From Christensenella sp. UBA4636 (GTDB lineage Bacteria; Bacillota; Clostridia; Christensenellales; Borkfalkiaceae): a stretch of 39,929 nt of DNA. Below, in pieces: positions 34,200 through 39,929 of this stretch; position 1 is the first letter of the stretch, and each line of letters starts with the position of its first letter. The notes under the pieces were generated by a model. The model searched no databases. It saw only the letters and a program-made list of their open reading frames with translations, and was not told the origin of the DNA. The DNA is taken from the NCBI GenBank assembly GCA_002405915.1, contig DHMS01000032.1, positions 6,900 through 46,828 of the forward strand. Reading direction: 5' to 3'. Both the position numbers and the translations under genes were made by a program.

Positions 34200-35006
34200 T
34201 TACTTCAGCAACTTTCTGCTTTCTACGTCGTTCAATACTTTCATTTGAGAGATAGCGATTTGGTTTAGTCTTTTAAGTCTTTCCGACTGCGACATTCCGT
34301 CGGCGATGAATACGGCGTTTATATTTTCCATATTTGAAAGGCAAATAAGCTCGTTTATAGTTGCGTAATCGCGGATATTTCCTTTTTTATCTGGGTTTTC
34401 TTCGCGCCATTCGCGAGCCGTCTTGCCAAACAATGCCATATTCAAAACGTCGGCTTCGCTTGCATATACAATGCTTGTTTGCGCTGCTGTAAGTTCGGAG
34501 GGAATAAGATTTTCCTTTATGGCGTCAGTGTGTATATGATAGTTTATTTTTGCAAGTTCTCTCTTTGCCGACCAACCGAGTTGTTTTAACTCTTCGTCCT
34601 TTAAGCGTTGAAATTCTTTTATAAAATATAACTTGAATTCAACCGATATCCAGTTGGCAAATTCAAATGCGATATCTTTATGGGCATACGTTCCTCCATA
34701 TCTTCCCGACTTGGATATAATGCCTATAGCGTTTGTTGATTCTACCCATTTTTTAGGCGAGAGCAAAAAGGAATTCAAACCGGCTTGTTTTCTAAACCCC
34801 TCGAATTCGACGGGTTTAAAATCGGAATTATACAAGGTTTCCCATATACCTAAAAATTCAACGGTATTGCGATTGCGCATCCAGTTTCCGATAAGTGCGT
34901 CTGGTTCGTCGGTTTTGTATTTCGCAATATCCGTTAGGCAAATATAATCGCTTTCGTTGAATTTTTTATACTTAATATCTACGCCTTTTACAGTTAACTC
35001 TTTCAT
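34200..35006 (-). CDS. KilA-N domain protein
   Basis: A 268-residue protein with a KilA-N DNA-binding domain in the first ~115 residues: YICLTDIAKYK, ALIGNWMRNRNTVEFLGIWE and, later, GRYGGTYAHKDIAFEFANWI. The second half is helical and carries no motif I can name; it includes TAREWREENPDKKGNIRDYA. KilA-N proteins are common in phages and in genomic islands; function beyond DNA binding is usually unknown. AAGGAAAA precedes the ATG, and a good promoter lies upstream on the minus strand. The gene is AT-richer than its neighbours, is opposite in direction to the flanking lipoprotein genes and is bracketed by two almost identical terminators. It is a candidate horizontally acquired gene. Confidence 0.85.
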   Translation of the reverse strand: MKELTVKGVDIKYKKFNESDYICLTDIAKYKTDEPDALIGNWMRNRNTVEFLGIWETLYNSDFKPVEFEGFRKQAGLNSFLLSPKKWVESTNAIGIISKSGRYGGTYAHKDIAFEFANWISVEFKLYFIKEFQRLKDEELKQLGWSAKRELAKINYHIHTDAIKENLIPSELTAAQTSIVYASEADVLNMALFGKTAREWREENPDKKGNIRDYATINELICLSNMENINAVFIADGMSQSERLKRLNQIAISQMKVLNDVESRKLLK

Positions 35007-35072
35007 ATGTTTTCCTTCGCACGTTTAATTTTAAAAATATCTGTTATGTTGCAATCCGAAACACTTTTTTAT

Positions 35073-35101
35073 AGTATATCATACTATTTGAAAATTTTCA
35101 A
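35073..35101 (-). promoter_or_regulatory. Promoter of the KilA-N gene with overlapping palindrome
   Basis: On the minus strand TTGAAA (complement of 35096-35101) and TATACT (complement of 35073-35078) are 17 bases apart. A perfect 17-bp dyad, ATAGTAT-ATC-ATACTAT (35071-35087), covers the -10 box and half of the spacer, a position suited to repression. Confidence 0.75.
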
Positions 35102-35137
35102 GCAAATCTTTATTATTTATATTAAGAATAAAATCAA

Positions 35138-35178
35138 TAAAAAAGGAACTCTCTGTCTTTCGGAGAATTCCTTTTTTG
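35138..35178. terminator. Right member of the terminator pair
   Basis: AAAAAAGGAACTCTC (35140-35153 region) pairs with GAGAATTCCTTTTTT (35164-35178). It differs from the 34101-34138 hairpin mainly in the loop. It has A- and T-runs on both sides and can end transcription of the minus-strand XRE gene. Confidence 0.8.
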
Positions 35179-35240
35179 TTTGCTTAAATTTATAAAAATA
35201 TCGCTTTTTTACGGCGTTTTTGCGTTTGATAATCTAAAAT

Positions 35241-35489
35241 TCAATAATCTTTTTTGCCGAGCAGAAAGTCTGCAGATTCGCCGAGAACGTCGCATAAAAG
35301 CGAAAAGGTTTCGAGCGACGGCAAAGCTTTGCCATGCTTGTACATGGACATCGTTGCTTTGGTTATCCCGAGCTTTTCCGCCACGCTTGCGTACGTAAAA
35401 CCCGATTCTTTTACGGCAATATCCAAATTTTTGCAAAAAACTTCTTTCACGTCGGTTTTGCTCTCGACTGTCAGTTTATTCTTCATCAT
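35241..35489 (-). CDS. Small XRE-family transcriptional regulator
   Basis: An 82-residue helix-turn-helix protein. The HTH_XRE domain is at about residues 18-77: LDIAVKESGFTYASVAEKLG, ITKATMSMYKHGKALPS and LETFSLLCDVLGESADFLLG. There is no sensor domain, so it is a Cro/CI-like repressor. It is divergent from the lipoprotein gene at 35630, and the 140-base gap holds three 17-bp dyads (35500-35516, 35532-35548, 35563-35579) that are natural candidates for its operators. No good ribosome site precedes the ATG pair at 35489/35486, and its own -10/-35 boxes are weak. Confidence 0.88.
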   Translation of the reverse strand: MMKNKLTVESKTDVKEVFCKNLDIAVKESGFTYASVAEKLGITKATMSMYKHGKALPSLETFSLLCDVLGESADFLLGKKDY

Positions 35490-35499
35490 AATACAGAAA

Positions 35500-35579
35500 G
35501 TTTAATACAATCTAACTTCTTTTGCTTGACAGTTAAATAATATCTAACTATAATATATAATAGTTAGATGATATCTAAC
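35500..35579. promoter_or_regulatory. Three 17-bp operator-like dyads
   Basis: O0 is GTTTAATACAATCTAAC (35500-35516), O1 is GTTAAATAATATCTAAC (35532-35548) and O2 is GTTAGATGATATCTAAC (35563-35579). All have a 7-3-7 layout with an invariant right half ATCTAAC; O2 is a perfect dyad, O1 has one mismatch, and O0 is the most degenerate. Start-to-start distances are 32 and 31 bases, about three helical turns. O1 fills the spacer of the lipoprotein promoter exactly, O2 begins about 9 bases after its -10 box, and O0 lies close to the XRE start codon. Confidence 0.75.
35526..35554 (+). promoter_or_regulatory. Consensus promoter of the mosaic lipoprotein gene
   Basis: TTGACA (35526-35531) and TATAAT (35549-35554) are both perfect and 17 bases apart. 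The predicted start near 35561 gives a leader of about 70 bases with an AAAGGAG ribosome site. The strength of this promoter, combined with operators on it, indicates that the gene is strongly expressed when derepressed. Confidence 0.88.
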
Positions 35580-35629
35580 AATAATTTACAAGGGATTTTA
35601 CAAAAAGGTAAAATCAAGAAAGGAGTATT

Positions 35630-37366
35630 ATGAAAAAAAGATTGATTTCTTTAATCGTAGTCGCGGTTTTTTGCGCTTTGCTTATGCCTAATCTTTCGGC
35701 ATGTTCTATCGGTGTGGAAGATTTAGCGGGCTACGTTGCGAGCATTGAAAACGCTTCGGCGGTCGGCATAGGCAAAATGAGCGTGACAAAAAGCAGCGTA
35801 AAGGCGCATACAAACGCGCAAGCGGGCGTTATGGCTGTTCCCGTCACGCTTGACAACGCTTCCGCGGAACAAACGAAAGATTATTTGCTTACCGCAACCG
35901 AAACGGAAGACGGCTACGAGTATGAAAAACTCTCGTTCACAAAAATCGAAAACAGTCTTTTCGGCGAAGTGAAAGGCGAAAAGGAGTACGTTTCGGCAGA
36001 CGGAACGCTTTCGTTTTTTGCAAATAAAGGCTTTAAGTATACCGTTTTAGTCGACGGCGAAGAAGTTTTTAGCGAAATAGAAGATAATTCCGCTGAGGAC
36101 GAAAACAAAAAACAAGGCGTTATCACGTTAAGCGGGCTTGAAGAGGGCAAAACTTACGTCGTTCGCCACCGCGGCAAAGGCAAAGAAAAAGTTCTCACTC
36201 AAGACGAAATGAAAGCGCATATAAGCCGCGTTTACGTTTCGGGCAATTTTACTTTCGTGGTGTTTGTCGGAAAAAATGGAGTTGATGATAATGGCATCGG
36301 TTTTAATGGAGTTATTTCTTACAAACATAATAATGCAAATTTTGGCGGCAGATATGCCTTGGAAGAAAATCATTGTAGAAGCTTTATCATAGATAACGAA
36401 AGCGGGCATGTTTATTCTCTTGACGATACGTATATAGATAGTACATATGACGGAATGGTAAAAGCCGAGGATAGTGAATGTAATCGGTTGCTTTATGATT
36501 TAAGCGTAAACGAAAATGACGAACTTGTTTTTACGCCTATAATTAAAAACAAAAATATATGGGTTTCAACATTTTTTAAGGATAAATACGGGACAAAATA
36601 TATTTGTGCTGATTTCGGGCAAGATGATGAATATTACGACGAACAAACGAATTCGATTATTTATGCTTCGAATGGTTCCAAAAGAGGAAAATATTGTAAA
36701 AACTCTAATGCTGAAGCCGTTATGGTTGAAAATTCAACAATTGAGATAACGGTTAACAACGAATGGGGTACACGTTCTGAAGAGCGTCAAATTGAAAAAT
36801 TTTTTATAATAGAAAAAAATAACATAAAACGTGAATTAACAGATAATGATAATTTTTATCTTATAAAGTTTAACGACACTGTACCTTGGGTTTATTCTGC
36901 CGTTAAAAATGGTTGGGTGAAACGATTTGGTGAGTTTAATAGCTATGCGTTAGATTATTATAACTATATCTCTGAAGAAAAAGAATATTATGCTTACGTT
37001 GAAAATCGCAATTATATCAGATACGGTATAAATCAATACGACACAACAGAATATAATTCTGCACTGTTTGATGATGGCATATTATTTTTTATGCGCGATG
37101 GTAATTTCTCGTATTGTAAAGATATGTGGAATTGTTTAAGAAATCAGATAGAAATAAAATACATAACGATTTTGAGCAATTGCGGAGAAGTTTCTATCGA
37201 TGATAAAAATCCTAAAAGAGTTTTTGCAAAAGTCGGACTTGACGGCGAAGTGTATTACACGGTAAAGGAAACTATTGTCGGCGGAAAGCGAATGTACGAA
37301 GCCGTGGAAGCGGGCAGCTACGAGGGCAACGCAACTTCTTTCACTCTTCAACCGCTTAATAGGTAA
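35630..37366 (+). CDS. Predicted lipoprotein of unknown function, mosaic composition
   Basis: A 578-residue secreted protein that I do not recognise. It has a signal peptide (MKKRLISLIVVAVFCALL) ending in the lipobox LSAC, so Cys25 is the likely lipidated residue. Residues ~1-210 and ~520-578 use the GC-richer codons of the neighbouring genes; the central ~310 residues (about 36250-37190) are markedly AT-rich, with more Asn, Tyr and Ile. The centre is rich in Asp, Asn and Tyr and looks like beta-rich extracellular material. AAAGGAG precedes the ATG, and a perfect promoter with operator dyads lies upstream. It is divergent from the XRE regulator and ended by a strong terminator. Possible roles (adhesin, immunity or stress lipoprotein) cannot be separated from sequence alone. 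Confidence 0.85.
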   Translation: MKKRLISLIVVAVFCALLMPNLSACSIGVEDLAGYVASIENASAVGIGKMSVTKSSVKAHTNAQAGVMAVPVTLDNASAEQTKDYLLTATETEDGYEYEKLSFTKIENSLFGEVKGEKEYVSADGTLSFFANKGFKYTVLVDGEEVFSEIEDNSAEDENKKQGVITLSGLEEGKTYVVRHRGKGKEKVLTQDEMKAHISRVYVSGNFTFVVFVGKNGVDDNGIGFNGVISYKHNNANFGGRYALEENHCRSFIIDNESGHVYSLDDTYIDSTYDGMVKAEDSECNRLLYDLSVNENDELVFTPIIKNKNIWVSTFFKDKYGTKYICADFGQDDEYYDEQTNSIIYASNGSKRGKYCKNSNAEAVMVENSTIEITVNNEWGTRSEERQIEKFFIIEKNNIKRELTDNDNFYLIKFNDTVPWVYSAVKNGWVKRFGEFNSYALDYYNYISEEKEYYAYVENRNYIRYGINQYDTTEYNSALFDDGILFFMRDGNFSYCKDMWNCLRNQIEIKYITILSNCGEVSIDDKNPKRVFAKVGLDGEVYYTVKETIVGGKRMYEAVEAGSYEGNATSFTLQPLNR

Positions 37367-37383
37367 TTTAGAAAGGCATTTTT

Positions 37384-37411
37384 GCGCGGCGGAACGCTCC
37401 GCCGCGCTTTT
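37384..37411 (+). terminator. Strong intrinsic terminator after the mosaic lipoprotein
   Basis: GCGCGGCGGA (37384-37393), loop ACGC, TCCGCCGCGC (37398-37407), then TTTT: a perfect 10-bp GC stem. Confidence 0.92.
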
Positions 37412-37487
37412 GCTTTGCGTTTTTTCCTTTTTACATAACAAAGTTTAAATAATTTTTAAATTAAATTTGTTTTTGATACAAAAACAC

Positions 37488-37516
37488 TTGTCTTTTCACG
37501 AAAAACATTATATAAT
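37488..37516 (+). promoter_or_regulatory. Promoter of the ACT-domain gene
   Basis: TTGTCT (37488-37493) and a perfect TATAAT (37511-37516) with a 17-base spacer. The predicted start is near 37523. A GCGGAA/TTCCGC hairpin (37541-37560) covers the first possible start codon. Confidence 0.75.
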
Positions 37517-37549
37517 AGACAAAAAAGAAGAATTAGGGGCGCGGAAGCT

Positions 37550-38005
37550 TTGTTTTCCGCCGTGAAAACTCGTATGAAAGACGAATTACTCATTGTTTAT
37601 AAATCGATATTACCCGATTACTTTGAATCGGTTCTCAAAGCGAAAAGCTTGGTTGAGGACAGCAAAATGAGCGTGAGCGAAGCTTGCAAGGAAGTTGATA
37701 TTTCCCGTTCCACGTTCTATAAGTACAAGGATAAGATTTTCCGCGCGACCGAACAGTACGGCAAAAAAAGCATAATTACCGTAAAAACAGCCGACAAAAA
37801 GGGCGTTTTGGGCGCAATTCTCGACACCGTTTACGATTTCGGCGCGAACGTTATCGCGATTAACCAAGCCATGAGCGTGAGGGGAGTCGGGTTTATCACG
37901 CTTACCGTTGACGTTACGGACGTCGCTATCGACGTGTCCGACTTAGTCCAGGCGATACGCAACACGGAAAACGTTAAAAACGCTTCGATTATGGCAATCG
38001 AATAA
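37550..38005 (+). CDS. UPF0735-type ACT domain protein (PheB-like)
   Basis: A ~144-152-residue protein of the UPF0735/PheB family. An N-terminal helix-turn-helix-like region (MSVSEACKEVDISRSTFYKYKDKI) precedes a C-terminal ACT domain (ITVKTADKKGVLGAILDTVY, then the GGN-like DFGANVIAINQAM). ACT domains bind amino acids; in Bacillus PheB lies beside pheA and the aspartate-family genes, and its role is thought regulatory. The start is uncertain: TTG at 37550 has AGGGG ten bases upstream, while ATG at 37574 fits the family N-terminus better but lacks a ribosome site; GTG at 37562 is also possible. An aspartate kinase follows 90 bases later, consistent with a role in aspartate-family amino-acid control. 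Confidence 0.85.
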   Translation: MFSAVKTRMKDELLIVYKSILPDYFESVLKAKSLVEDSKMSVSEACKEVDISRSTFYKYKDKIFRATEQYGKKSIITVKTADKKGVLGAILDTVYDFGANVIAINQAMSVRGVGFITLTVDVTDVAIDVSDLVQAIRNTENVKNASIMAIE

Positions 38006-38064
38006 GTTTTGCGTGCTTTTTCCGCATAAATTTAAAATTTTGCCGATATAATATATCGGGAGTA

Positions 38065-38093
38065 GGGGAACGACAACAAATCGTTCCTTTTTT
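38065..38093 (+). terminator. Terminator-like hairpin abutting the aspartate kinase start
   Basis: GGAACGA (38067-38073) pairs with TCGTTCC (38081-38087) around a 7-base loop and runs into six T residues that end three bases before the ATG of the next gene. The only SD-like bases (AGGGG, 38064-38068) fall at the base of the stem. It could end the ACT-gene transcript or act as an attenuator for aspartate kinase. Confidence 0.75.
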
Positions 38094-38095
38094 GT

Positions 38096-39361
38096 ATGTT
38101 AAAGCTCGGTAAGTTCGGCGGCAGTTCGCTTGCGACTCTCGAAAGGCTAAGCAACGTTTTAAGGATTGTAAAAGAAGATAGCAACCGAAAAATCATAGTC
38201 GTTTCCGCGCCCGGTAAAGGCTTTTGTTCGGAAGAAAAAACGACGGATTTTTTAAGGAATGTTTTTGTAATAAAAGACGAAAAAGAAAAGAAACAATCGA
38301 TAAATTTTTTAGCGCGAAAATTTGCGGAGTACACGCAAGACGAAAGCTTTTTTGCGATTGCTTATAACGAGCTTTTAGCGTGCGCAAGCGACGAGCAAGC
38401 CTTTATATCGCGAGGGGAATATCTCACGGCGTTGATAGTCGCAAAAAAGCTCGGGTTTGCTTTTAAAGACGCACTCGAACTAATATTTTTTGACGGTAAC
38501 GGCGAAGTTGATAGGGCAAAATGCCGCGCCGCCGCCGAAAAGACTAATATTGACGACGGGGTAGTCGTTCCCGGATTTTACGGCGCGGACGAGCAAGGCA
38601 AAGTAAGGCTTTTTCCGCGCGGCGGCGGGGATATCACGGGCGCGATTTTAAGTGAAGCTTTTTCTGCGAATACGTATGAAAATTTTACGGACGAAGAGGG
38701 CGTTTTATCGGCAGACCCACGCATTTTTGTCGAGGCGAAAACTGTCAAAAAGTTAAATTACAGGGAGCTTGAGACCTTATCTCGTTTCGGCGCGAACGTC
38801 GTTTGCCCGTCGGTTGCTAAGTATCTTGTCGGCAAGGATATTCCGCTCGTCGTTTGCTCGTCTTTCGTTCCGTCCTCTCGTTTCACGCTCGTTTCGGAAA
38901 GCCCTTTTTGCAGTAAAAAGAACGCGCCGAAAGCCGTTGCGGGCAAGTCTGCCTTGAAAATTTCCGTAAAGCAAAAAATCGGCGGTTTATCAAATATTTT
39001 TATTGCGTTAAGCAAACTTTTCACCATTTTAGGCGACCCGCTCGCGCTTTATTTATCAACGAATGATTTAGCTTTCTATATCGACGAGGACAACTCAAAA
39101 ATCCCGGAAGCAATCCAAGCCATACGCTCCTCAGGCGACTTTTTCATCACCGCCGAGGACGGTTTTTTCGTTCTTTCCCTCGTCGGCTCATTCTCTCAAA
39201 CTTTCGCTCGGCAAATCTCCCGCCGTTTAAATTCGTCGGGCATAAAAGTATATTGCGTTTTATCGTATTCCGACAAGCTTATTTATATCGTCAAAAAATC
39301 GCACTCAACAAAAGCCCTTATCAATTTAGCAAACTTTATAAACGAAACAGATAGGGGATAA
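38096..39361 (+). CDS. lysC: Aspartate kinase
   Basis: Phosphorylates L-aspartate, the first step to lysine, threonine, methionine and diaminopimelate. The 421-residue protein starts with the substrate motif LGKFGGSSLA (residues 4-13), then IIVVSAPGKGF, SRGEYLTALIVAKKLG, PGFYGADEQGKVRLFPRGGG with DITGAILSEAF, and TDEEGVLSADPRIF. The C-terminal ~150 residues form the paired ACT-type regulatory domains. The start is fixed by homology, because KFGGSS must lie near the N-terminus; there is no normal Shine-Dalgarno sequence, and a terminator-like hairpin ends three bases upstream. A TATAAT (38047-38052) lies ahead of the hairpin but without a matching -35. The isozyme identity (lysC symbol) is by family only. 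Confidence 0.92.
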   Translation: MLKLGKFGGSSLATLERLSNVLRIVKEDSNRKIIVVSAPGKGFCSEEKTTDFLRNVFVIKDEKEKKQSINFLARKFAEYTQDESFFAIAYNELLACASDEQAFISRGEYLTALIVAKKLGFAFKDALELIFFDGNGEVDRAKCRAAAEKTNIDDGVVVPGFYGADEQGKVRLFPRGGGDITGAILSEAFSANTYENFTDEEGVLSADPRIFVEAKTVKKLNYRELETLSRFGANVVCPSVAKYLVGKDIPLVVCSSFVPSSRFTLVSESPFCSKKNAPKAVAGKSALKISVKQKIGGLSNIFIALSKLFTILGDPLALYLSTNDLAFYIDEDNSKIPEAIQAIRSSGDFFITAEDGFFVLSLVGSFSQTFARQISRRLNSSGIKVYCVLSYSDKLIYIVKKSHSTKALINLANFINETDRG

Positions 39362-39383
39362 AAGCATCTTAAAGGGCAATAAA

Positions 39384-39413
39384 AAAGCTACGGCGTAATT
39401 ATTGCCGTAGCCG
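39384..39413 (-). terminator. Terminator of the DUF2442-XRE gene
   Basis: GCTACGGC (39387-39394) pairs with GCCGTAGC (39404-39411). Read on the minus strand, the stem is followed by TTTTTT (complement of 39381-39386), so it ends the minus-strand gene; the plus strand has no T-run here. Confidence 0.8.
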
Positions 39414-39417
39414 AAAA

Positions 39418-39900
39418 TTATTCGTTGATAGGTTGTCTTGTCGTTATCGTCAAGGTTAAGCCGAGCGGTTCAAGCATTTTTAAAAGCGTAGTCAGTTTGG
39501 GGTCTGTCGCGCCTTTTTCCGTCCTTGCAATGCAAGGTTGAGCAACGCCCGACAAAATCTCTAATTGTTTTTGCGAAAGTCCCGTTTTGTTGCGCGCTTT
39601 CACAAGTTCGGCTATAATTTTTTGCTTGTATTCTTCTACGTCGTTAGGCTTACTGCAAGCAACGCCGCGCTCGTAAACGCCCTCGGCGGACACGTCAAGC
39701 TCGTCGTTCCACACTATTCCAAATCCGCACGCGTCAATTTTGGCTTGTTCATAAAGCCCGTTTATTTCTGTTAAAGAGCGGAAAGGCGGATATTTTTCGA
39801 TATAAGGTTTCAAATCGAATTGTCTGAATTCGCCGTCCGAAAACCCTACGAGCAATACAAAATTTGGCAAAGTTGCAAGCGAAGTTATTTTATGAAACAT
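39418..39900 (-). CDS. DUF2442 domain-XRE helix-turn-helix fusion protein
   Basis: A 160-residue protein. The N-terminal ~85 residues resemble DUF2442 (NFVLLVGFSDGEFRQFDLKPY, then FGIVWNDELDVSAEGVYERG). The C-terminal part is an XRE helix-turn-helix (ELVKARNKTGLSQKQLEILS, GVAQPCIARTEKGATDPKL, TTLLKMLEPLGLTLTI). DUF2442 proteins are often found as antitoxin-like partners of DUF4160 toxins. The ATG at 39900 has AGGAGG five bases upstream, which excludes the longer TTG-start reading. Any toxin partner would lie upstream, beyond the end of the window, so its status as an antitoxin is inference only. Confidence 0.88.
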   Translation of the reverse strand: MFHKITSLATLPNFVLLVGFSDGEFRQFDLKPYIEKYPPFRSLTEINGLYEQAKIDACGFGIVWNDELDVSAEGVYERGVACSKPNDVEEYKQKIIAELVKARNKTGLSQKQLEILSGVAQPCIARTEKGATDPKLTTLLKMLEPLGLTLTITTRQPINE

Positions 39901-39929
39901 TTCGTCCTCCTGATACAATATATTTGACC

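Noticed and set aside
37442..38095. Lysine riboswitch or T-box before aspartate kinase
   Set aside because: The gap is too short and has none of the conserved T-box or L-box sequences; only a simple hairpin with a U-tract is present.
39901..39918. Longer TTG start for the DUF2442-XRE gene
   Set aside because: The added codons contain the AGGAGG ribosome site itself, so the ATG at 39900 is the start.

Overview
The window reads as chromosomal DNA of a low-to-mid GC member of the Bacillota, most likely an uncultured, gut-type clostridial lineage. The evidence is a set of Firmicutes gene orders: ftsK/spoIIIE-rimO-pgsA-cinA-recA-rny, rsmD-coaD-ylbJ, and yggS(ylmE)-sepF(ylmF). It also has RNase Y, SepF, YlbJ, a clostridial two-subunit GlgC/GlgD pyrophosphorylase, a BY-kinase with a PHP-type tyrosine phosphatase, and strong AGGAGG-type ribosome sites. 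No rRNA, tRNA, CRISPR array, transposase or integrase was found. The lineage is an inference, because no marker was compared with a database.

Layout. 1-10021 is a glycogen locus: glgB (3' end only), glgC, glgD, glgA with a long Lys/Glu/Ala-rich N-terminal extension, glgP and a cytoplasmic GH13 amylase. Together these build, branch and degrade alpha-glucan in the cytosol. 10088-12646 holds tex and acpP. 12937-23567 is the division/repair/RNA block: ftsK, rimO, pgsA, cinA, recA, cysE, rny. 23665-28896 holds uvrC, rsmD, coaD, the convergent ylbJ, and rarA. 29133-31325 is a small operon of a Wzz-like membrane protein, a BY-kinase and its phosphatase, with no glycosyltransferases beside it. 31513-32563 (minus) is yggS-sepF, apparently transcribed as a leaderless mRNA. 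32664-39900 is more accessory in character: a lipoprotein HtrA-type protease, a KilA-N protein, a small XRE repressor divergent from a mosaic lipoprotein, an ACT-domain regulator, an aspartate kinase and a DUF2442-XRE protein.

The least expected structures are non-coding. First, a composite intergenic repeat: a GC-rich, hairpin-rich block A that starts at the stop codon of one gene, followed by an AT-rich inverted-repeat block B just before the next gene. A+B occurs three times, in the same orientation, after glgB, ftsK and cinA; block B occurs alone between glgC and glgD. Second, the XRE/lipoprotein intergenic region carries three 17-bp dyads of the same 7-3-7 geometry, 31-32 bp apart, two of them placed on a perfect consensus promoter. 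Third, the KilA-N gene is bracketed by two nearly identical terminators and has its own 7-3-7 palindrome over its -10 box.

Transfer or recombination is most plausible in the KilA-N segment and in the AT-rich centre of the mosaic lipoprotein. The rest is ordinary, well-conserved housekeeping DNA.
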